Program-made: the position numbers and the translations under genes
From: Rivularia sp. T60_A2020_040
Lineage (GTDB): Bacteria; Cyanobacteriota; Cyanobacteriia; Cyanobacteriales; Nostocaceae
Length of the DNA: 62,238 nt
NCBI GenBank assembly: GCA_015272215.1
Contig: JACYMD010000123.1
Location: 1 to 62,238, forward strand
Reading direction: 5' to 3'
Shown here: piece by piece, positions 55,969 to 62,238 of the stretch
Layout: every line of letters begins with the position of its first letter
Numbering within the stretch: the first letter of the stretch is position 1
The notes under the pieces: generated by a model
What the model was told of the DNA's origin: nothing
Seen by the model: only the letters and a program-made list of their open reading frames with translations
Database searches by the model: none

Positions 55969-56638
55969 AGTAAAAATTAACGAGAATCTAGCAAGATTCT
56001 TAAAAAGACAACATTTATGACTAAATTCGTTTCGCGCTAGAAAAAGCACTTGTATCCTATTTTCCTTTTAATATCTTGTAGCGTCAGTCTATTTTCATTG
56101 AAGATTGCTTAAATTTTGCTCTAGTCTACAGGCAAGCACTCAATCAAAGATGTATTAGTTTAAACAAATATTTATGTTCTTTACAGAAATAACACGTAGA
56201 TGAAATCCACGTTAAAAATAATAATAAAGTATTAAATTACTCTGTCAACGGTACTAAGACTTATTTTTCGCGAAAACGCGATGACAAAATTAGCTTGCAA
56301 AAAAAGTGATCAATTGTTTTTAATTTTTTCGTAACTTATACATCAAGAATGTCAACCGTACTTGTATCATGTCCTGTTGACTGGTAATTAGTAATTATTG
56401 ACTGTTGCCGAAGCAACTTTATTACAAGTGTTTAACCAGAAATGATATTGCTGGGAAAACCAAGGCTCGATCAAAATTAGTTAACTAAATGATTCAGCAA
56501 AATCAAGCAGATAACCGAAAAAAGAGCCTAGAAATTGAAAAAAGAGGCTTGAATAGCAAAAATCGCCATCATACCTCTCTTTAAAAAACAGTTGCTAATA
56601 CTAATAAATTCTTTAAAATTAAATAAAACAATTATGAA
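55969..56638. other. Long spacer between polysaccharide genes
   Basis: This 670-bp AT-rich gap separates two same-strand genes. I see no heptamer array. At about 56523-56550 the sequences GAGCCTAG and AGAGGCTTG flank an A-rich loop, a weak hairpin followed by T residues on the minus strand that might end the upstream transcript. No ORF of note. Confidence 0.45.
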
Positions 56639-57667
56639 TTACATCGCCCCACTACTTTTATTGAATAGGATCGCAACTGTTTTAAAAATCAGCTTTAAGT
56701 CGTAGATCAAGCTCCAATTCTTCTGGTATTCTAAATCTAGACGAATTACATCCTCAAAATTACGAATACTAGAACGTCCATTAACTTGCCATTCTCCAGT
56801 CATCCCTGGTTTAACATCCAAACGTTGCCATTCAGGTACTTCATAACATTCAACCTCATCGGGTGTAGGTGGTCTAGTACCAACTAAACTCATTTCTCCT
56901 TTGAGAACATTCCAAAATTGCGGTAGTTCATCTAAACTAGTACGACGCAACAATTTACCTACCCGCGTCACCCTGGGATCATTTTCTATTTTGAAAAAAG
57001 CACCTTTAACTTGATTAAGTTTTTGCAGTTCGGCTTTTTTAGCTTCGGCATCCACACACATCGAGCGGAATTTCCACATCCGAAATCGCTTACCCATCCA
57101 ACCACAGCGGATTTGTCCAAATAAAATTGGACCGGGGTCGTCAATCATGATAGCAATAATAATCGGAATAGATAATATGCTTGTAATTACTAAACCTACT
57201 AATGCCCCTACAATATCAATTAGTCGTTTAGTCAATGAACGTACAGAAGGGTGAGTTGGTGGTAATTTCTCTTCCCGGCGGCGAGGATGAACTGATGGGG
57301 GTGTGAATTCTCCTTCTTCAATTATAAAAACATCAACTAAACCTGTAAGATTAAGTACCGCCATTACCTGGGGAGTCACATTTTGCAATACTAATTCAAT
57401 TTCTTTTTCTTGAGCATTCTTATAATTACTAACTAAAGCACCTAAGCCACTACTATCCATAAAAGTAGTGTTCCCAAAGTCAATAATGATTTTTTTGGGA
57501 ATTGAATTTGCTGTAATTAGTTGTTCACAACTTTGCTTAAATGCTAAAGCTTCAAGCACACTTAAACGGACACTTGCCTGGATTCTAACCGTATCCTCTA
57601 ATAATGTAATCGGAAAGTTTACCTCTTTCGGTTGGTTACTCATGAAACCTTGAACTTCAGTTGCCAT
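56639..57667 (-). CDS. STAS domain fused to bacterial sugar transferase
   Basis: The 342-residue protein joins an N-terminal STAS domain (~15-120), with the phospho-switch motif DSSGLG at 71-76 as in SpoIIAA-type anti-sigma antagonists, to a PglC/WcaJ-type phosphoglycosyltransferase (~147-342). The latter has one re-entrant hydrophobic helix (~150-175), [10 protein letters not shown] and the catalytic pair Asp246-Glu247 in [24 protein letters not shown]. It should transfer a sugar-1-phosphate to undecaprenyl phosphate, the first step of exopolysaccharide or O-antigen synthesis. The usual multi-span N-terminal region of WcaJ is replaced by STAS, suggesting partner-switch control. An ATG at residue 9 is an alternative start. 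Confidence 0.9.
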   Translation of the reverse strand: MATEVQGFMSNQPKEVNFPITLLEDTVRIQASVRLSVLEALAFKQSCEQLITANSIPKKIIIDFGNTTFMDSSGLGALVSNYKNAQEKEIELVLQNVTPQVMAVLNLTGLVDVFIIEEGEFTPPSVHPRRREEKLPPTHPSVRSLTKRLIDIVGALVGLVITSILSIPIIIAIMIDDPGPILFGQIRCGWMGKRFRMWKFRSMCVDAEAKKAELQKLNQVKGAFFKIENDPRVTRVGKLLRRTSLDELPQFWNVLKGEMSLVGTRPPTPDEVECYEVPEWQRLDVKPGMTGEWQVNGRSSIRNFEDVIRLDLEYQKNWSLIYDLKLIFKTVAILFNKSSGAM

Positions 57668-58149
57668 ATTGATGTTTTGCTTTACATTATTTTGCTTAAA
57701 GAACTAGCTTAAACAGATGCTTATTTCTGCCGATATTAACAAGTAATAACCTGTTTATCCGGATGAAATTAAATATTATCTATGACGGTTAACAATAGAA
57801 TCAGAAATCAATCGATTTTGAATTCACCTTATATCTGAATACAGGGGCTTGTAATATTGAAAAAAATTTGGTTTTCTTTCCCCGATTGAAATCGCAGGTA
57901 GTAAACCTTTTATTTGCAATTCTAGATTTAGATTTAAATCCAAAATCTGGTGCAGGAAAGTTTGGGGGGAAGAACATCTACACCCCAACTTTCCGCAAAA
58001 TCTAAAATTGTCTCGGTGAAATATAGTCAGTAAATGTTAAGTATAAAATTTTAAACATAAATGTTTTCCTGAAATTAGCCATAATTGAAATTAACTGAAA
58101 AACTTCTGTTATTGTCTCGCCATTGTCTTATTACATTGCTATTCGTTCC
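57668..58149. promoter_or_regulatory. Divergent promoter region with hairpin
   Basis: The 482-bp region between the divergent STAS-sugar transferase and queE genes contains an imperfect inverted repeat at 57955-57994: GGAAAGTTTGGGG with its complement CCCCAACTTTCC (one bulged base), around a 15-base loop. No T-run follows on either strand. Promoter boxes cannot be placed. No preQ1-riboswitch could be recognised by eye before queE. Confidence 0.5.
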
Positions 58150-58944
58150 ATGACAACTAAAATTGCCGTTAATCAAGCACACCTGATAGAAGTTTTCTCC
58201 GCAATTCAAGGGGAAGGGCTGAATGTAGGAACCCGTCAAATTTTTATTCGCTTTGCTTTTTGTGATTTGCGCTGTCACTTTTGCGATAGCGCTCATACTT
58301 GGAATGCACCTGCTACCTGTAGAATCGAACAAACTCCTGGATACCGTGACTTTGAAATTTGCTCTAATCCTGTTTCATTGCCAATGTTAATCGAATGGGT
58401 TGAAAGACAAAATATACCTTGTCTACACGATAGCATTAGCTTAACCGGAGGCGAGCCTCTACTCCATGCCAAGTTCTTATCTTCATTCTTACCACAACTT
58501 CGCTTAACCACTGGTTTACCTATATACCTTGAATCTGGGGGACATCGCCCGGAACAACTCGCTATGATTCTACCTTACTTAGACTCTGTAGGTATGGACT
58601 TAAAGTTACCTAGCGTCAGCGGTGAAAATCGTTGGCAAGAACACGAAATTTTCCTCAAATTATGCTATGAGGCTCGAATCGAAGTCTTTATCAAAATCAT
58701 TATTTCTCAAAATACTAACCCTACCGAATTGAAACGTTCTGCTCAACTAGTAGCAGCCGTAAATCCAACAATACCAGTCTTTTTACAGCCCGTCACGCCC
58801 CTAAAACCAACCGAACAGTTTGCCGATTTACCCTTGCTTGCTCCAACTCCTCAACAAGTCATAGATTGGCAGGCTTTGATGAAAAATTACCTCAAATCAG
58901 TCCGCGTAGTACCCCAAACTCACAAAATGCTTAATCAGTTGTAA
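58150..58944 (+). CDS. queE: 7-carboxy-7-deazaguanine synthase
   Basis: QueE is a radical-SAM enzyme that converts 6-carboxytetrahydropterin to 7-carboxy-7-deazaguanine in queuosine synthesis. From the ATG at 58150 the product has 264 residues, with FSAIQGEGLNVGTRQIFIRF, the iron-sulfur triad Cys38-x3-Cys42-x2-Cys45 (CDLRCHFC) and LTGGEPLLH. The in-frame TTG at 58123 is rejected because the ATG matches the family start. No other que genes are near. Confidence 0.94.
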   Translation: MTTKIAVNQAHLIEVFSAIQGEGLNVGTRQIFIRFAFCDLRCHFCDSAHTWNAPATCRIEQTPGYRDFEICSNPVSLPMLIEWVERQNIPCLHDSISLTGGEPLLHAKFLSSFLPQLRLTTGLPIYLESGGHRPEQLAMILPYLDSVGMDLKLPSVSGENRWQEHEIFLKLCYEARIEVFIKIIISQNTNPTELKRSAQLVAAVNPTIPVFLQPVTPLKPTEQFADLPLLAPTPQQVIDWQALMKNYLKSVRVVPQTHKMLNQL

Positions 58945-59544
58945 GGAATACTATGTTATTACGTTAATATACGCAGGAATGTTTCTCAAGACCTTTATAT
59001 CAAGCCAATTTACGCTTGATGTAGTCTATTGAACAAGGTTTTTAATATTCCCAATTTTTCTACAAAAAAGTATTTTATGAAGATATTGTCAAGAAATAAA
59101 GAAGTTTTTGTAAACGATTTTTATGAAGTGGATTAAGTTAACAAACTTTAAAATAATGGTTAAAATTTGCAGAGAGAAAAGTCAATATTTTAGCGATAAA
59201 AAAATCAAAAGTAAGTATTTAGGCTGAAGTTTTTAGCAAAAAAATCATTATAACTGAGTTTTGTTCTAATTATTTATGTAGAAAAATAATTGAAAGTAAT
59301 TGAGAGATTATTCGTAGATAGGAAGTAAATACCTATACCTTTAGGTAAAAAATAAGTGAAAAAAATCATTTATTCTTGCCTAGAGATATTTATTTTTATT
59401 AAGTTGGCAATTTAATTTTGGTGTTGGTGAATAGGACTATAAATTGATATGTAGAGACATAAAATGTTACATCTCTACAAGGTTTTGAGTGTACAGCAAA
59501 ATCGTTTTCATGGATGAAATCACTAACGCCCTACTTTACAAGTC
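58945..59544. other. AT-rich intergenic region
   Basis: This 600-bp convergent gap between queE and the DUF3318 gene has no ORF or RNA gene that I can recognise. The only structure is a degenerate inverted repeat at 59451-59478 (GTAGAGACA...ATCTCTAC) related to the GAGACGTAGCA palindromes. Confidence 0.55.
59451..59478. repeat. Degenerate relative of the GAGACGTAGCA palindrome
   Basis: GTAGAGACATAA and GTTACATCTCTAC form an imperfect 28-bp inverted repeat. Its outer GTAGAGA/TCTCTAC arms match those that flank the two perfect palindromes. Confidence 0.6.
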
Positions 59545-60189
59545 TTAATACTCGACCTCATCCGTATTTCGAGATTTAGATTTTGCCTTGTTAGCACTGC
59601 GTTTGAGTGCAGAAAGTCGGGCTTCATATTTTGATCTTTGACGCTTGCTGGGAGATTTTTCGATTAAAGTTTTTAAAGCGCTGCCTAAACTCTTATAAGC
59701 ATTGGGCAAACTGTAACCAAAGCGAGTTGCCAAAGCAATAGCTTTCTCATCTGCTTCGATTAATACTCTAGCCTGTTTCTCGCCATTATTTTTTTGAAAT
59801 AATCGCCAGCCAGAAACGCCGCATAAAGCTAATGCAAGTACTAAGAGCAATCCATCTTGTACCCACAATTCACCGACAGCGCCACCCAAGCCGATGGCTA
59901 ATGCTGCCATTTCCCAACCATCTTTAGGGATAGTATCGTTTTGAATGCGAGCGACTTCATGCCAAAACAGCAAATTTCGTTGATCCATTGCCAACTCATC
60001 CCATTTTGCCAGGTCAATTTGAATTTCTACCTGGTCTTTACCGATTTCTTCGCTACGAACTAAAGTTGGATTAACTTCAGTTGTACCTTCAACCGTGACC
60101 CAGCTTTGCAATTCTGGGGGTAATAAACCTTTTAATCGCCGGAGTTCGCTCATTTCTGCTTTAGCAGAAGAGGTTGCGTAAGATGTCAT
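59545..60189 (-). CDS. DUF3318 family protein
   Basis: The 214-residue product starts MTSYATSSAKAEMSELRRLKGLLPPELQSWVTVEGT, typical of the cyanobacterial DUF3318 family. It has two adjacent hydrophobic segments (about 98-118 and 115-133), FWHEVARIQND (an HE motif reminiscent of peptidase folds but unproven), and a basic C-terminus (SKYEARLSALKRSANKAKSKSRN). The start is the ATG at 60189; the in-frame TTG at 60204 adds five residues. Function unknown. Confidence 0.8.
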   Translation of the reverse strand: MTSYATSSAKAEMSELRRLKGLLPPELQSWVTVEGTTEVNPTLVRSEEIGKDQVEIQIDLAKWDELAMDQRNLLFWHEVARIQNDTIPKDGWEMAALAIGLGGAVGELWVQDGLLLVLALALCGVSGWRLFQKNNGEKQARVLIEADEKAIALATRFGYSLPNAYKSLGSALKTLIEKSPSKRQRSKYEARLSALKRSANKAKSKSRNTDEVEY

Positions 60190-60274
60190 AAAACCACTTA
60201 CCAAAAAAAACTTCAGTATATATTATTGAGGATGCCTTATAAGGAGTATAGCTATTTATATGAGCTACTCGAAT

Positions 60275-60832
60275 TTATTCGTGAGGAAATCTTCCCCGTT
60301 TTTTCCTCGCTTCCATTGCTTTTTCTAGAAGTTCTAATAATCCCGGTGCCTGCTCTTGAATGCTCAGTAAGAGTCTTTCACCTACTTCTATATTACCTGG
60401 GTCGTGACCAGTTTCCATGACTTGTTGAAGACGAGGTATGGCTACACCGTCAACAAGCTGAACTAGCCCACTCAGACAACGATTAAATTGTTGTTCGGTA
60501 AGGGTAGAATCTTCAATAGGAAACTCAATAATGGCTCGAATTTCGCCATCAGATGGGTCATATTCCCATTGCAGCATTTTGGTTTCCCAAGAAATTACTA
60601 ACATTGTTTGTAAAATTGCATCTTTATGAGGATGATCTTTTACACCACTTAGCACTTGAGGAGCGAAGACGCGGAAAAATTTCCCATCTTCATCTAGCTG
60701 CACTACAATCATAAAATCTTCTAGATTATCGCCTTCTACGCCCGTAACAATACGGTCTTCTTCTTCTTCAATGCGATAGTCCCAACCAAGTTGATCTAAA
60801 TATCCGGCAATTTCTTGCACGTTTACTGCCAT
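60275..60832 (-). CDS. YbjN domain-containing protein
   Basis: The acidic 185-residue protein has a YbjN-type fold (VQEIAGYLDQLGWDYRIEEEEDRIVTGVEG... and FRVFAPQVLSGVKD), related to type III secretion chaperone-like domains. YbjN affects motility and stress in E. coli; in cyanobacteria the role is unknown. No membrane segment. It lies upstream of the DUF3318 gene on the same strand, 85 bp apart. Confidence 0.85.
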   Translation of the reverse strand: MAVNVQEIAGYLDQLGWDYRIEEEEDRIVTGVEGDNLEDFMIVVQLDEDGKFFRVFAPQVLSGVKDHPHKDAILQTMLVISWETKMLQWEYDPSDGEIRAIIEFPIEDSTLTEQQFNRCLSGLVQLVDGVAIPRLQQVMETGHDPGNIEVGERLLLSIQEQAPGLLELLEKAMEARKKRGRFPHE

Positions 60833-61169
60833 AAAAAGCCCCTTTACAAACCTTCTGTGCGGATGTTGCCAGACTTAGTTTAACTTGTCGAGGTCAGAGG
60901 TAATAAGTGAAATCGCTACCATATACGATGTCTTGTTTAAATTTTTGAACAATTGTCATTGAAATGACTAATTTTTTGGCAAATTATTCCGAGAGATATA
61001 ATCTGTTAATTAATCTTGATCCAGCTTTATGATAATCTTCCTCCTTTAGATATGTAATAGATATGTAAAATACTTGCTAAAGTTACTTAAAATATAACAA
61101 ATTTAGGATTTATAGAAAATTTATCAAAAATTTCAAACTCAAATTTCAAACTCAAATTTTTAACTAAAT
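60833..61169. other. AT-rich divergent intergenic region
   Basis: This 337-bp gap lies between the divergent YbjN-like and hydrolase genes. A direct repeat of AAATTTCAAACTC occurs twice at about 61129-61156 just before the hydrolase start. Nothing else is recognised. Confidence 0.5.
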
Positions 61170-62168
61170 ATGCGTGATTATTCTACCACTACAACAGCCA
61201 TAATTGAGCAAGCTATAGCTTTAGAGCAAACTTTACCAATCAAAAATCAGGCTTGCAGTTCCAAATTCTTTTTTCATCCCCATCCAACTGAAAAAATTTG
61301 CCTTTTCTTTCACGGATTTACCGCAGGCCCTTATCAATTTGAGCCATTAGGTAAAGCTTTATTTGCTGCGGGGTATAATGTGATGATTCCTTTGCAACCT
61401 GGTCATGGAGTGGCTGGTAATTTTGATGGTGATAATCCTCCTCCTTTACCATTGGAACGGGAAGTTTATCAAGAATACGCTATTTCATGGCTACAAACTG
61501 CTCAACAATTGGGTAATCAAGTGATAGTTGGAGGATTATCTACAGGTGGAACTTTGGCTGCTTGGTTGGCATTAGAATATTACCAAGAAATTGCCAAATC
61601 TCTGTTATTTTCTCCTTATTTAAATAGTAAAAATCCAATTATAAATTTTGTAGTGGAAGTATTACCAATTTATTATGAATGGTTAAATAAGGATAATCCG
61701 GGGAATTTTGGTTACAACGGTTTTCAAATACCTGCGCTGCGCTTATTTTTAGATATGGGTCAAGAAATTATCGATCAAGTGCAAAATAATCCATCATCAC
61801 CGATGTGTATTATTACTAGCGAAAATGATGCAGTTGTTGACCGTAACGACTTGAAAAGTTTATTTGAATCGGTGAAAATAAAGCAGTCAAAATCTTGGTA
61901 TTTCTGCTTTGATGATTTTTTTGATATTCCCCATACTATGATGACGGAACTTGAAGGAAATAATTATGTTGGTTTATTAAATACTGTAGCGAAAGCTTAT
62001 TTAGAAAGTGATATTACTTGGAATCAAGTATTAGAAATTGGTAATCAAATTCTACAAGGAAAAAATTTTGAAAGTGCTGCAAAAGATTTAAATCTGATAG
62101 AAAAAGTTTCTCCGGATTTATCGGTGATGTTGACTGTAATAGATAAGAAAATAATCAGCCTCGGTTGA
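61170..62168 (+). CDS. Alpha/beta hydrolase, carboxylesterase type
   Basis: The 332-residue protein has the fold of bacterial carboxylesterases and monoacylglycerol lipases: oxyanion motif LFFHGFTAGPYQFEPLG, nucleophile elbow GGLSTGG (Ser about 128), Asp in SENDAVVDRND and a catalytic His in FFDIPHTMMT. The C-terminal ~60 residues form an extra helical part (QVLEIGNQILQGKNFESAAKDLNL). Physiological substrate unknown. The start has no strong ribosome binding site. Confidence 0.88.
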   Translation: MRDYSTTTTAIIEQAIALEQTLPIKNQACSSKFFFHPHPTEKICLFFHGFTAGPYQFEPLGKALFAAGYNVMIPLQPGHGVAGNFDGDNPPPLPLEREVYQEYAISWLQTAQQLGNQVIVGGLSTGGTLAAWLALEYYQEIAKSLLFSPYLNSKNPIINFVVEVLPIYYEWLNKDNPGNFGYNGFQIPALRLFLDMGQEIIDQVQNNPSSPMCIITSENDAVVDRNDLKSLFESVKIKQSKSWYFCFDDFFDIPHTMMTELEGNNYVGLLNTVAKAYLESDITWNQVLEIGNQILQGKNFESAAKDLNLIEKVSPDLSVMLTVIDKKIISLG

Positions 62169-62238
62169 AACTATTATCCAATATATACTTTAAACGGAAA
62201 CAATCTGAGTTTTATCAAAAGTCTGGAAGTTGAGAGTA

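Noticed and set aside
57668-58149. PreQ1 riboswitch before queE
   Set aside because: No preQ1-I type hairpin followed by an A-rich pseudoknot strand could be recognised by eye near the start codon.

Overview
The window is chromosomal DNA of a cyanobacterium, most likely a filamentous heterocyst-former (Nostocales-like). The signs are NdhN of the photosynthetic NDH-1 complex, several cyanobacteria/plastid-specific families (CGLD27, DUF3172, DUF3318, an AMIN-domain protein), the cyanobacterial/plastid order of a large ribosomal-protein cluster, frequent HIP1 octamers (GCGATCGC), and many 7-bp tandem repeat arrays (STRR) typical of heterocystous genomes. The species cannot be named from the sequence alone.

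Layout. 1-2.3 kb: two paralogous membrane proteins of unknown role on the minus strand. 2.5-9 kb, plus strand: mnmH, deoC, recO, an MFS exporter and a GT4 glycosyltransferase, followed by a small inverted-repeat element. 9.3-14.2 kb, minus strand: a matrixin-like metalloprotease, secG, gpmI and an ABC-F ATPase. 14.4-15.5 kb: an XRE regulator divergent from an unknown gene. 15.5-34 kb, minus strand: the ribosomal superoperon, in transcription order rplC-D-W-B, rpsS, rplV, rpsC, rplP, rpmC, rpsQ, rplN-X-E, rpsH, rplF-R, rpsE, rplO, secY, adk, infA, rpmJ, rpsM, rpsK, rpoA, rplQ, truA, rplM, rpsI, rpmE, then a clear intrinsic terminator, then prfA. rpsN and rpmD are absent from this cluster. 34.7-36.1 kb, plus: ndhN and a DUF3172 gene. 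36.3-42 kb: an AMIN protein, a large RTX/beta-helix protein with perfect 267-bp internal repeats, a membrane protein and a GDSL hydrolase. 42.6-45.3 kb, minus: an FHA-flavoprotein fusion and an FHA-zinc-ribbon protein. 45.5-50 kb: a YdeI-like protein, a baeRF-type putative hibernation factor, endonuclease V, a Phd/PIN toxin-antitoxin pair and an alpha/beta hydrolase. 50.4-54.2 kb, minus: a DUF697 GTPase, initiator tRNA-Met, asparaginase, CGLD27 and rsfS. 54.7-57.7 kb, minus: two surface-polysaccharide genes, one of them a STAS-phosphoglycosyltransferase fusion. 58-62 kb: queE, DUF3318, YbjN-like and a carboxylesterase-type hydrolase.

Most coding content is housekeeping: translation, tRNA modification, protein export and central metabolism. 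The less ordinary content is (i) the FHA-flavoprotein/FHA-zinc-ribbon pair, (ii) the STAS-sugar transferase fusion, (iii) the recently amplified RTX repeats, and (iv) several layers of intergenic repeats: heptamer arrays, six copies of a 61-65 bp hairpin element, a TA-flanked MITE-like element, a 12-mer array and short perfect palindromes. I found no CRISPR array, no intact transposase, no prophage and no rRNA. No wholly new multigene system can be claimed from the sequence alone; the FHA pair and the STAS fusion are the best candidates for unstudied biology.
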